This document shows positions 51,298-62,394 of a DNA stretch of 64,000 bases, in pieces (positions within the stretch are counted from its first letter, which is position 1; the number at the start of each line of letters is the position of its first letter). The notes beneath the pieces are model-generated. The model had not been told where the DNA came from. It did not search any database and saw nothing but the letters and a program-made list of their open reading frames with translations. Origin of the DNA: Isochrysis galbana (lineage: Eukaryota; Haptophyta; Isochrysidales; Isochrysidaceae); assembly GCA_018136815.1 (NCBI GenBank), contig CM030934.1, positions 838,979 through 902,978 on the forward strand, written 5' to 3'. The translations under genes were made by a program, and so were the position numbers.

Positions 51298-51683
51298 ACA
51301 ACCACACCAAAATGGTGGGATTCAAGTGGCAGGGCTATGGACAGATCCGCCTCCATGACGTGCTCGTACACTCCACGGGCGCGAGCTATCTCGAGGAGCT
51401 TGGGGGATATGTCGAGCGCGGTCATGTCGCCACTAAAGCCAGCCGCCTTAAGGGCAAGTCCGCTCAGCCCATCTCCCGCACCAAGATCGAGAACAGGTGC
51501 GTCAGACTTGGTGCAGTGATCCTTGACCATCTTGGCGATCTGCTCCGGTGTCTTGTAGCCCCACTGCTGGACCGACTCGGTGTACTTGTCTCCCCATCGA
51601 TCGTACATCTCGCGAGCCTCAGCAGCACCGAAGGTGCCTGGATGCGTACCGCCTAGATCACCTGTCGGAACTTCCACCTCCAT
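51284..51683 (-). pseudogene. 5' part of a SAM-dependent methyltransferase gene (METTL27/WBSCR27-like), interrupted by element A
   Basis: From the ATG at 51683 the minus-strand frame encodes MEVEVPTGDLGGTHPGTF, then MYDRWGDKYTESVQQWGYKTPEQIAKMV, the SAM-binding VLDLGAGDGLSGLALKAAGF, MTALDISPKLLEIARARGVY, and stops after FGVVVCVG. This is a class I methyltransferase with the N-terminal DxWxxxY signature of METTL27-type proteins. The remaining half of the fold does not follow; sequence switches to retrotransposon gag. No continuation was found on the far side of the element. A GTAGGC at the junction could be a splice donor, so an intronic insertion with distant exons is a weaker alternative. 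Substrate unknown. Confidence 0.75.
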
Positions 51684-52526
51684 TGAGCCAGCGGTCGTCT
51701 GTGCGCTGAGATGCGAGACTGCCTGATTGAGGAGCGAGCACGGCGCATGGCGTCAGAGACCTCTGGCGCGAGCGAGTCGCAAGAGCCACCGACGGATGTG
51801 GGCAGATGTGGCCCCCTTTCCCGCCCGGCCGCACACGAGGGCTGAGCTCCCTGCGCAGGTGCGGCGCGCACCCTTCCACCGGGCACCGTGGCGCGAGGGG
51901 TCGGACGGACGGGCCAGACTCTCTCTCTGCGTGATGAATTACCTAATAGTAAAGTATGTTGCCTGTAGTCATCCGTGCCCAGCCAATATTCCTAGCACTC
52001 TTGTTCTTCACCCTCAGCGTTTGTCGCTAGCCCTGCATACCAAGTGCATGCCAGGTGGATGGTTCCTTCTCTCCATCAGGGAACGAGTGGACAGAAGGGG
52101 GGGCTGAGTGCCCCGCCATGGGGCGAATGGGCGGTGGCGGTGGCACGGGCTACGTATCGCTATACTTTGAGGGCCTTGGCCTTGGGCAATGCTCGTGAGT
52201 GTCGAGGGATTCGGGTGGGCATAGCTCCGGCAAGAATTTGAACGTAGATGGATACACATTCCGCGGCCGCCATCCCCACTCACACCACAAATACACCCAC
52301 ACCCACACCCACGCCTATCTGTGTTTCCACTGAGTTGATCGTTGTTGACCAAATATATTTCCGCTTCCGTTTTGCTAACGGCTAGCGCCAGGGTGCCCAC
52401 GTAGCAACTGCCCAGCCCAAACTGAGAGAGTTGATCGCACGATTCCTCACTTTCACACCCCTGCATAGCTCGTTTGGACAAGTGTCTCCTCACGGCGGCT
52501 GCCGCACTCCGATTGTTTCGTCGCCC
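51684..52526. other. Gap with a short SINE-like copy
   Basis: About 52020-52150 (CCCTGCATACCAAGTGCATGCC ... GGGGCTGAGTGCCCCGCCATGGGG, in pieces) resembles the 3' part of the SINE-like copies at 35830-35970 and 29474-30233. About 52280-52310 has a CACCCA/CCCACA repeat. No gene is supported; the segment before 51900 may be the promoter of the methyltransferase fragment. Confidence 0.4.
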
Positions 52527-55033
52527 TCAACGTCCACGTCTCCTGCCCAAACAAGCCGCATCGTGCACCGCACAGCAACCTATGGCGGCAGAGCAGTTGA
52601 CGGCGATGGGCTCGGATGTCCACCGGGATGTGGCGGCGACCTGAAATCCCTGGTAAAGGCTCGTGTAGCCGCCCTCGGCTCGTGTGCGCGCAATGTGCGA
52701 CTGCGGCGCACGTTTCGGGGCGTAAACTCCGCGTGGAGGCTGTGCCCACGACGAGTCTGCCCGAACGCTGAGTGCGATCTCGCCAGCTGTGGCATGAGCT
52801 GGCGGGCGAACGCATCCAGTGAGCGAGACGGGATCAAAGGGTGAAGGGCCTCCCCAGACGCCGGTGCCTCCAACCAGCCGCCCCTCGACCAATGTGAGGC
52901 CCCCTCCCGCATGCATTGCCCGGTGCGGACGCTCCGACGTGGCCGAGCGAGGCAACCGTGCGTCTAGGCCCGTAGCCGAAGTCACACCGGCAGTACCTGT
53001 GCTTGCATGGCTAAGTGCGCGTTGGCGGGGCGCTGGAGGCAAGAAAGGGAGCTCCATCCAGGCCGACTGCCTCGAATCTCTCCAGAGCGCAATAGAATCA
53101 TCGACGGTGACCGCGCCCCAAACCTCCCATTTTAGTGACACACAGCGAGAAGACCGGCCATCAGTCTCGAAGGACTCGTTTTGTGCGTGCGACAAGGCGA
53201 CGTACGGCTGCAAAATGTCGATGGCCGCAAGCGCGAGACGCATGTTGCGAGGCACGTGCCCGTCTGCTTTGCTTGAAGGGGCGTAAACACCATCCTCGCC
53301 GCCGAGAGTAGATTCCGGGGGGATCTTGTCATCCGAGGTCTCCACGAGGATGGTGATTGCGCGGAGAGCAGCGTCATCGTAATGCGTCTTCTCGAGCGGG
53401 TAGCCACCATTTGAGCTGCGCAGTGCGATGCAGGGGTGGACCGACAATAGTGAGCGATCCTAGACCAGCTACCATCCCACCATGGCTGGCAAGGCCTCCG
53501 ATACTAATGCCGCTTGTCTCCAGACCCATTGAGAACAAGCAAGACAGAGGAGATCAATGGAAACTGCATGACTGCCAAGGTTTACCCAGGCTTTTCTTTG
53601 GGCGGGCAGGAGTGAAGGGAGGTGGGCATGGCGCCTCACCTTGGTGTGCAAGGCTTCACGTTTGGCGTGTCCCAGGATGCAGCATAACCCCAGTCTTCCA
53701 TCCCGCCGTGCACAGGGTATACAAGATCGTTCATCGTGGCATACGGGTACTGGCGATTGTTTTGGACATGACCCGATCCTGTAGCAGCGGGGCAGAGGCT
53801 GAGCTCGGAGGCCGTACCAGCGAAAGGAGTGGCAGGAGTGCGTGGAACGATATCGAGGGTGCCGCCGCCACCTGCAAAGCGAGACATGACGGCAGAGATG
53901 TCCCTCATTGCGTTGTCATCGGGCGAGTGCCGCGATTGGCTACGAAAATATGGGAAGGCGCCCCAGTTGTACCCGATAGCCTAGCAAATCCACGGGATGG
54001 ATGAGACATTGATTGCGACATAGGACGTCCGAGGCAGCAGCGCCTTGCGTGAGGAGGCGCTGCTTGCGCCCTAGAGTCCTGAGTCTCTGGGGTATGGCTT
54101 CAAGTCTCTGGGGTATGGCTTCAAGCCGGGCAGCGAAAGCGCGTGGTGCGTATGTGTGGGATCAGCGACACGGCTCGGCTGAGGTGCTATTGAGGCATGA
54201 GCAGCGAGGGACCACCCACACCTGCATTCCTCCATGGAAGGTGATCACTAGCTGAAGCAGGTGCGAGCGGTAGAGTTCGTTGACTGTGCGAGCCGCAACA
54301 GTCTGCATGCATGCCTTTGGAATCTGATCGAAGGGGAAGTCGCGGTTGGGGTCAATGCCCATCTCCGTGCGTTGGTGCATCGCTGAGCCGATGGCATTGG
54401 TCATCGGCGAGATGATAATACTGCGAGTGTCCACGAGCCGGCGAACCTACAAGTGGGGCAGGCACATGGGCGACACATGCATCAAGTCCACATACGGGGC
54501 CGCTATGCATGCTGCGTGGACGACTTGGTGGAAGGCAAGGCAATATGAGCCGGGAGGACCACAGGCATCAGTAGCCAAACTGTTGAGAAGCGCACCCATG
54601 CGTCGGACTCGTACCTCTCGGTAAGCCACCTGCAGAGTTCGAGCGCCGTGACAACGCCAACTTGTTCATCGCCATGTAGTGCTCCCGAGATGTAGATCTG
54701 CGGCCGTGTGCTACGCGCAAGCGGGCTGGCGCTGCGGTTCGTGATCTCCAGCACATAATTGAGGCAGGGGGATTCTTGCCCTGCCTCGTCCTTGCACTTT
54801 CCAACGGGCGGCAGGCCGAACTGGGCCTGCGTGGTGGAGAGCGAGGCCAGCGACGGGTACTGGCTAGCAAGCGAGTGGAGGAGCGCGGCGGCAGCGGCGT
54901 ACGAGTAGTAAGAGTACTGGCGGCCACCTTCACCCATCCCACGTCTCCACCCTCGCCGTCTGTGTGGCCTGGAGACTTTGGCGATGGATGGGGTAGGCGA
55001 GAGGCTGGGGAATATGGAGGGGGGAGAAGACAA
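52527..55033 (-). CDS. M14-family zinc carboxypeptidase
   Basis: A metallo-carboxypeptidase. The proposed minus-strand exons are 55033(or 54940)-54596, 54446-54222, 53980-53640 and 53415-52527, joined by GT-AG introns of 149, 241 and 224 bp with matching phases, about 630 residues at most. The first zinc-binding pair is in SGALHGDEQVG. Exon 2 continues IIISPMTNAIGS..NRDFPFDQ and ends with the third ligand in ITFHGGMQ. Exon 3 starts AIGYNWGAFPYF and ends QYPYATMNDLVYPVHGGMEDWGYAASWD. Exon 4 has SSNGGYPLEKTHY and the catalytic glutamate in ITILVETSDDKIPPEST, then VPRNMRLALAAIDILQPYV. The last 220 residues are unusual, Ala/Arg/Ser-rich, without a recognised domain. No clear signal peptide or membrane anchor was found, partly because the start is unresolved; a C-rich leader precedes it. 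Confidence 0.9.
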
Positions 55034-55947
55034 GGCGGTGAGAAGAGAGGGGGACGGAGCGGTAGCGGGAGAGAGGGCAGAGGGGACAGGGGGGGCAGCG
55101 CGCGCGGGGGTCGGGCGCGCGCTCGACCTGGGTTGGGGTGGCGGGGCGGCGGAGCTCTGAATAAAGAAGGCGCGCTATGTAAGGAAAGGGAACATGACCA
55201 AGGGCTTGGCGGCACCGATGCACATAAGGAGGTGTCGAAGAAATAAAATATTTATAGAGCTACAGTAGCTCAACATAGCACGCGGTGAACAAATGAAAAG
55301 GCGCACAGAAAAAAGAAAACCAGAGCAACAGACAACCGACACATCCAAATCGGCTCGTCACGCTGACCTCCCCCTGGTATTCCTGAGAACCCCTGCGTGC
55401 CCCTCTCGGTATCTTCCCTCTCCCCGCCGCTGTCCCCCCCCCCCCCCCCCACTCCCCCCGCCGCCGGCGGACCCCCCCCCCCCTCCCCCCCCCCGCCCCT
55501 CACCGCCGTCGCTCGCTCTATCCCTCGCAGTGCGCGACCCCCCCCCCTCCCCCCTCTCCCTCCCCACCCCCTCCTTCTCCCTCTCGCCCAGTGAGCTGCT
55601 CATGCACGACCAGCCACTCATGCACATCGCTCCCTCGTCGCCCCTCCCACCGCGCACAACACAGCATTCCTGCCCCCTCCAGCCCTCTTCTCCACACGCC
55701 AGTGGCTCAGAGCCGCGGTGTGCCAAGAGACTTGGGCCTGGCTGCCTTTCCTCTCCGCCTGGGCCCGTTGCCGCGTCGCTCGTGGCTCTGCGGTGGGTGC
55801 ACGAGGCCGCGCGCTCCAGTCCTCGCTCAACCTGAGCCCTCCTCGCTCAACCTGAGCCATCCTCGCTCAACCTGAGCCCTACTCGCTGAGCCCACCTCGC
55901 CGGCGCATGCGCAGGTCTCATTGTCCCCCTTCCCCCCACTAAGCGCC
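55034..55947. other. Divergent intergenic region between the M14 peptidase and V-ATPase E genes
   Basis: The two genes point away from each other. Toward the peptidase the plus strand is G/GA-rich (about 55020-55110), hence pyrimidine-rich on its coding strand. Toward V-ATPase E there are C homopolymer blocks at about 55433-55500 and 55540-55560. At 55818-55885 there is a tandem CTCGCTCAACCTGAGCC repeat (three copies, 20-bp spacing) just before the start codon. A bidirectional promoter is possible. Confidence 0.5.
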
Positions 55948-56713
55948 ATGAATGACTCGGAGATCAACCAGCAGATCAAGCAGATGGTGCAGTTCATCCA
56001 TCAGGAGGCGGCTGAGAAGGCCAATGAGATCAAATTGAAGGCCGACGAGGAGTTCAACATTGAGAAGCTCCGCATGGTCGAGGCTGAGAAGGCCAAGATT
56101 CGGGCTGAGTATGAGCGCAAGGAGAAGCAGATTGAAGTACAGAAGCGCATGTGAGTTTCCGCGCTCTCTCACACCGTGCCCGCGGCGCAAATTCCCTGTG
56201 CTTCCTGATGTTTCAGAAGCGTCTCTCACTCCTCCACTGGCTCCGTCCTGCAGCTCCCAGTCCAATGAGGTGCGCCTTGGACGCCTCAAGGCCCTCAAGG
56301 CGCGCGACGACGCCATGCAGGCCGTGCTGGCCGAGACGGCAGCAAAACTGCCGTCTCTCACGCAGGGGTCCGGCTACGCGGCTCTCCTCGAGGGGCTCGT
56401 CCTCGAGGGACTGATCACGATTGCAGAGCCGAAGGTGACTGTCAAGGGCGTCGCCGGTCAGGGCTCCATTGCCTCAAAGGCGGTCAACGCCGCTGCGACC
56501 AAGTACAAGGACTGGGCTAGCAAGAACAAGGACGCGGCTTTCGCCTCGTCGATTGAGGTGATCTGGGACTCCACCCCACTCTCTGCTGGCATTGGTGGCG
56601 TCGAGCTCTATGGCATGAATGGCAAGATTTCGCTCACAAACACTCTTCAATCGCGCCTAATGCTTGCATACGAAACGCGCCTCCCGAAGCTCCGTGCGGC
56701 CCTGTTCGCTTGA
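55948..56713 (+). CDS. ATP6V1E: V-type proton ATPase subunit E
   Basis: A peripheral-stalk subunit linking the V1 head to the membrane sector of the vacuolar proton pump. The exons are 55948-56150 and 56254-56713, with a 103-bp GT-AG intron, and the protein is 220 residues (human about 226). The N-terminal helix is MNDSEINQQIKQMVQFIHQEA..KANEIKLKADEEFNIEKLR with long charged coiled-coil. The splice rebuilds QKRIS..SNEVRLGRLKALKARDDAM. The C-terminal globular part has LLEGLVLEGLITIAEPKVTV and GGVELYGMNGKISLTNTLQSRL, and ends RLPKLRAALFA. All features are canonical. The start lies after a C-rich leader and three CTCAACCTGAGCC repeats. Confidence 0.96.
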
Positions 56714-58628
56714 GCGAGGCCAAGGAGCGTGTTGCCTACACTCTGCGCACAGTGGCGATGCAAGGGTATCACTCCGAGTGGCCCTTGCAGCCGTCACACG
56801 CGGGATGTCAAGGCGGTCTGGCGCTCGGGAAGGGTGAGGTGGATGGTGGATACCACCTCAGTGCGGGGTGTGGGCGCCGATGTGCGTGGGCGACTTGATG
56901 GGGCTGCCGCGGTGAGCCCGGTCCACGCCCGCGGCGCGTGCTCTATTGTGAAAAAGTCGATGTGGCGTTCCAACGTGCTGTTATTTTTTTGTTCGCGCGT
57001 GTCCGTCATGTGTGTGAGTGAGTAAGTGTTTCTTGGTCCGTGATCTCATTTCTGATTTCTGTGGCACACACACACTGTGCTGCGTTCACATCAGGCAAGG
57101 GTGCAGTCCGAGGTCGGACGCCCATCACGATATTCATCAACCACGAATTCTCCAATAGATCGTGACATAGCACGCGGGGGGTACGCTTCTAGCTCATTAC
57201 TCGCTACATGGAGGCTCTGCTCTAGCTCTAGCTCTAGCCTACACGTCCTCATCACAAGGCCGAGGCTAGTGACTTGTGACGTAATACACTATTTGAATAC
57301 CTGTGATGTCAGAAGGTGCAACCTGAGGTCCAGTTTTTTTTCACCTCCGCCTTCCCCCCGCCCCCCTCCCCCATTATGATATAAAACTATGGGTGAAGCG
57401 TGAGTGCGCAACGGCTGTTAGTCAGGCCTACAACTACAACGGCTCAGCTTGGTGCTTGGGCAGCGAGAGTGGCATCGAGCGCGGTGGAGCGGCAGACCAT
57501 GCGGCCTTGAGGCGACCATACCTAACTAAGCTGCATTTGGCATTTGATTCCCGCCCGATGCAGTGCCGGTCGGGCTGCCGCTTGCGACAGTCCGGCCACC
57601 CCCTGACTGACCGTTTGCGTTTGCGTTTGGCGTCATTCATTGCCCGCCCAGCCCACCTAGCTCCTCACAGCGCGCGCACGTGACTACCTTGGCTACCAAA
57701 GACCTCGCCCGGACCATCCCGGGCCGCCCCTCGCAGGATTCGCCCTCACTCGAACTCGGCATCGAGAACTAGGTCCAGTTCACCGAGCCCCAACACGTTC
57801 ACGCTCCCTGGCTCCAACGCGGCCGTCCACGCGTGACTGATGACTGACGAGCCTCCGCGTAGCGGCTGCCCTCGCGGCCCTCCTTTCTCTGACAATGCTA
57901 GATTCGGCGCTGATCGATGAGGATGAGGCGAGGCCCGTGGGCGGTGGGCTGCCTCAGGACGGCCCACGTCGTGGCTCTCTACGCCGCGGCAAGCAAGACA
58001 GCCCAAAATCTTGCCAGAGCGCCTCACAGCGCATCTTGCGGGAAAACCCACCACCCAAAGCAGACTTCATCTTCTGGTGGGCTTGGAAGGCGGTATTGGG
58101 GGATCAACCCTGTCGTATTCCATACGATGACAGACATTTACTTCTAACCGGTGGTTTATTTTAAGCCTCAAGGTCTCGTCGGCGACATTCTACCCCTTCT
58201 CTTACTTTCTTTCGATGTCATCAAACGTTCCACGACTGTCTTCCGTCTTCTCTTCATGCATCGGTTGTAGTCTTCCGTCTTCTCTTCGTATGTCGGCGGT
58301 AGCTCCACAGCGAGGTCTGCTCTCGTTGTTCCGACTTCTCTGTTTCGCATGTCTGTGCGCCGATGAGTTGCCTTGGTGCCGACGCTTGACAGTCCGCCCT
58401 GAGTGTGGTTAGTTTTCGCCCTGTTTGGTTTAGTTCGTGTGTGTCTGTGTGACGAGGGGTCGTTTTGAGTCCCTGCGTTGTAGTCTCTCGTGTCTACCTT
58501 GGACCTAAGAAGCTCTCATTCTCCTTCTCTCTCTTCCTCTAGCTCGCTAGCTAGCCTCGGCCCTACCCTCCAACGCCGCGCGTTGTGAGCCTCCGAACCT
58601 CCGTCTCTCTTCTCGTCCCTCGCACTCG
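56714..58628. other. Gap of about 1.9 kb with no supportable gene; LTR-like leader at its end
   Basis: 56714-58150 holds only short overlapping frames and a (GCTCTA)n stretch near 57220. From about 58190 to 58620 the plus strand is T/C-rich with GTCTTCCGTCTTCTCTTC duplicated near 58237-58285. This resembles the 5' leader of the LTR remnant at 20210-20800. It probably belongs to a plus-strand retroelement whose gag start is at 58629. Confidence 0.4.
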
Positions 58629-58808
58629 ATGGTAGAAGCTGTCAGACCCGACTTCTACTATGACCTCTCAGACATATTCCCGCAAGCAACCACCTACGAC
58701 TCCTTCACGGCCGCGTCAGCCGCCGGCTCGATCGAACGGCCCTCTGCCCACGAGCCAGTAGTCATCGCGTGTTCGACAAGCACAAATTCTGTCTTGGCAC
58801 CTACGTGA
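58629..58808 (+). pseudogene. Start of a retroelement-like ORF cut off by the LTR of element B
   Basis: From the ATG at 58629 the frame gives MVEAVRPDFYYDLSDIFPQ and continues for about 59 residues until the LTR of element B begins at 58806, which supplies the stop. It follows a T/C-rich leader. The protein is not recognised; position and leader suggest the N-terminus of a gag or other retroelement ORF. It is truncated by insertion. Confidence 0.4.
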
Positions 58809-59769
58809 CGAATTGTGGTGGCCCACAAGGCCTGAGGGCAATGAGGAAGGGGCGAAGCCGGCGGCAGGCGCGGCGAGGGAGACCACTTCGGAGGTGCTGA
58901 CGGGCTGAAGCCCGTCAGCAGAGGAAGGCGGGCAGGCGGGCTTGAGCGAGGGCGAGGACGGCGGCGAAAGCGGCATCGAGCGAGCGGCGAGAGGCGAGGG
59001 TGAGTGTGAGGAGGGCTGTGATGGCAGGGGCTGGCGAGGCGAGGCGAGGCTGTAGGGTATGAGTGTTACGAGAGCGAGAGCGACGAGAGCGAGAGCGACG
59101 ACGGATGACGACTGACGACAGGACGACGGACAGAGACACCCAGGAAAACACCCCGACTCTCGCCCCACGACTTTCTCACATAACTCGACTAAAATCAAAC
59201 CCAAACACTCCGGCCAGACGACGACGGACGACGATCAGAAGGCGATCTGTCGGCGATCCCGTCTGGAAGGGGAATCGCACCATAACGGAAACGAAGGGCA
59301 ATCCTGCCGCACAGGATTCCAAGAGACTTATCGAATAAGACGAGAGAGATGCGGTGGGCCTAAGGGGGAGATGCGAAGAGATTGCAAATTAAACCTGATT
59401 GCAATCACTGAAGTAGATATTGAAACGCGGAGAAGATAGCGAATTAAACCTAGTTGCGAGGCGCCTAGGAGGGAGAAAGGTGGGGAAACTTCCCTTCTCT
59501 TCGAGGGAAAGAGAGAGGGCGCTCCACAACCCAAGATCCTATGCGTCCAAGCGAAGCTTTTGACCGAGAACGAGAACGAGAGAATTATAACGATAAATGC
59601 CGATCGACGAAGAGAAGAGAGAAGCCTAACGAGTGTCGACTCGCGAATGCGACACCCCCCTGCTAGGATCGAGCGTCCCGCGAGTGAAAGAAGAGAACCT
59701 AACGGATAGCGGAGAGCTCCGAACAAGCCACGAGAAAGGCAGGAGAGCAATCCTGAACGAGACCGAATG

Positions 59770-59898
59770 AGCGATGAGCGAAGAGCGAATAAATCCGAAG
59801 AGCGAATGAAACAATAAATCCGAAGAGCGAATGAAACAATAAATCCGAAGAGCGAATGAAGCAATAAATCCGAAGAGCGAATGAAGCAATAAATCCGA
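59770..59898 (+). repeat. 25-bp tandem repeat in the LTR of element B
   Basis: The unit AATAAATCCGAAGAGCG-AATGAAAC recurs about five times with AAAC/AAGC variation. It is absent from the LTR of element A. On the minus strand it translates as a periodic Phe/Ile/Ser-rich peptide, which is not meaningful coding. Confidence 0.9.
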
Positions 59899-59999
59899 AT
59901 GGATGGAGAGCCGCGCGCCCAACGCCGAACCAAGACGGAAGACGTGATGAGCGACGCACCGAGAAGTTACGAACAATCGAGGACCGATGAGAACGCGGA

Positions 60000-60160
60000 A
60001 CGACGGGAATCGAGAATCGAGAACGAGAAACGAAGAACGCGGAACGACGAGAATCGAGAATCGAGAACGAGAAACGAAGAACGATAAGGACGCGGAACGA
60101 TGAGAATCGAGAATCGAGAATCGAAGAACGAACGACGAACGACGAACGACGAACGACGAA
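60000..60160 (+). repeat. Nested GAATCGAGA / GAACGACGA repeats in the LTR of element B
   Basis: Copies of CGGAACGACGAGAATCGAGA with ACGAGAAACGAAGAACG tails recur at about 48-bp intervals, ending in ACGAACG trinucleotide-like repeats to about 60160. A simple-sequence expansion in the LTR; no other feature is seen. Confidence 0.75.
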
Positions 60161-60684
60161 CTATAAGAATAGTGCACGACGACCGAGGAGACAAGGGGTA
60201 CCACACCCGTCCGGACGATAAGGTGTAGAATCGGCGGCCGGCGCGGCAGACCGCAGGACTCAACGCTGCAACCCATCCCCTGCTCTCTTTTACGAGAGTT
60301 TTACCTGGATGTTTGGGCGGTGTGGCGGCACCCAAGTTACAACGCGGCGTCTCCTTTTCTTCGATATATGAGTAGTCGAACAGCCAACGGCGAAAGGCGG
60401 CGAGATATCACGACGGGCTCGGCACGTCACGCGCGAGCTAAACGACGAGGTACGGGGGTCTCCTGACAGAGCGCAGCGAAAGGGGAGGGAGATCCATCCT
60501 CCGTGGTCGAAAGGGGGGCGAGCCATACCTCACTTCCCGCGGGGGAACTATTCGGCGGCCGCGGGGGGAAAATTCGGCGACCGCGGGGGGGAACTGGAAA
60601 AGAATTCCCGTACGTTCCCGTACCGCGATCAAACGTAAACGACGGCGTTGAGAGATATCTGAAGGGGCGTGACAGTCGCGACTG

Positions 60685-62394
60685 TCAGAAGAACGCAGAG
60701 GGTGTATCGAGGAGAGAGACGAGGGTGCGATCCGATGGCGACAGGCGTGCGAGAGCCTCGGAGCGACAGCGAACGAAGGTAGGCGAGGCAAGGGCATCGT
60801 GCGCAAATGCGTGGGAGCCAAACCACGGGGAACCGCGCGACGATCCCGACGAGTACCACCACTGCCCGAGGACGAAGACCGCGTGCTGCGGCCGCATCAT
60901 TGGACCTGCAGGGTTGGCAACAGACGGGCGGGCTGAGACGGGCAAATGGGAGACATGAGCAACGGGGCCACTGTGCGAGGACGGTGCGAGACGAGGCGAG
61001 CGGCGCGGGGCCTGATGATCCGAGCCGGTGGTCTCGGATCCCACGGGAGCTTCGATCGCGTGCGACGTCGGCGGAGTTGAGACGGTCTGAGATTGTGATT
61101 CTGCAGCCCGCTTTCTCATCTGAGGCTTACGAAGAGGCGGGAAGGGGTGAGCATCATCATAGGCGGTGACGAGCGACTCGCAGCGGCGAAGCAGTTCGGC
61201 TAGCGGCTCCCATGTGGCCGCAGCTTTCGCGTAGCCACGCCATTTGACGAGATACTGCCTTGAATCGCCTCGACCCTTGCGGTCAAGGAGGGAATCAACC
61301 AGATACTCATCTCTTTGGACGGGGTCTTCATCTGTGAGGGTATAGTAGGGACGGAGGTTAGTCACATGCACTTCCCCGGAGAGGAGGCGATTTTCTTGGT
61401 CGCGTAGTCGGTAGCGGCCAGCGCCAAGCGCCTCAGCAATGCGGTATGGTCCGCTGTAGTGGTAGAGGAGCTTGTTGCGGTGTCCTGGAATCTTGCGAAC
61501 CACCCTATCACCTGGGGCAAATTGGATGGGGGGAGAGTGAGTGCGTAGCGTGTCGGCGAGTGCGTCGGCTTGAGATTCTAAAGTTGCATCATAAGCCGCG
61601 GCCCACGCCGCCTTTAAACGACAATGCACTTTCCAAGCGTACGAGCGAATTTCCTGAGGTAACTCGGGAGGTGGGCCAGTGTCAGGTGGATCAGAAAGCT
61701 GTGCAGGCAGGCGAAGCTCACGGCCATAGAGCAAGGCAGCAGGCGACATGCGGGTAATGCGATTAGCTGAAGCGCGCATGCTCATTAGAAAGAACGGGAG
61801 ATGATCGACCCAATGACCGCCGCCTTCATCGGTAGCGCGAGCCATGTTGATCAATGTTTGCTGAGCTCGTTCGACCAGGCCCACGCTCTCGTGATGATGA
61901 GGTGTGCTCGGCCGCAAGTCGGTGCCGGTGCGCTCGAGGATGATCGAGGTGAGTTGACTAGCGAGATTGCTGCCGGAGTCCGAGCGAAGTTGCCTTGGTA
62001 CTCCGTGCCGAGAGACGACGTACGACATGAAGGCGTGAAGTGCGTCGGCACTCGAGGGGTCGCCGTTGTGAGGGGCCGCCTCGATCCAACGAGTGAGCGA
62101 GTCAACGAAAACGAGGAGCTTGTCGAAGCCTCGAGAGCCCTTGATGAAGTCGTGCGTAGGAGCCATCGAGACGACGTCGCAGAAGACGATGTCGAACGGA
62201 TAGGCGCCGACCTGCGGTCCCTTTGGATCTGCGAGGTGACGGAAGGGAGGCTTAGCTAAAGTGCATTCATGGCATTGGCGAACGTGCTCACAGACGTCTG
62301 CGTTCATCCCAGGCCAAAAATATCGGTCGCGTAAAAGGCGCGCCATCCGGTTGTCGCCGAAAGGCGCGCCATCCGGTTGTCGCCGAGGTGGCAC
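60685..62394 (-). pseudogene. pol: Element B integrase and chromodomain part of pol
   Basis: The frame is open for 569 codons. It starts inside the integrase zinc finger, with the CHECTLAKPPFRH half present. The catalytic core has FCDVVSMAPTHDF (D), LRSDSGSNL (D) and VGLVERAQQTL (E) at normal spacing. A GPY-type region follows (FAPGDRVVRKIPGHRNKLLYHYSGPY). The chromodomain runs DEYLVDSLLDRKGRGDSRQYLVKWRGYAKAAATWEPLAELL. After it is a tail of about 150 residues absent from element A, basic and Ser/Pro-rich then aromatic. It is separated from RT by the 26-bp duplication, so it cannot be made as one polyprotein without a frameshift. I regard the element as inactivated or frameshift-dependent. 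Confidence 0.88.

Noticed and set aside
54568-55215. Long minus-strand Pro/Ser/Leu frame upstream of the M14 exons as a separate protein
   Set aside because: It is low complexity over a C/CT-rich leader and overlaps the supported first exon in another frame.
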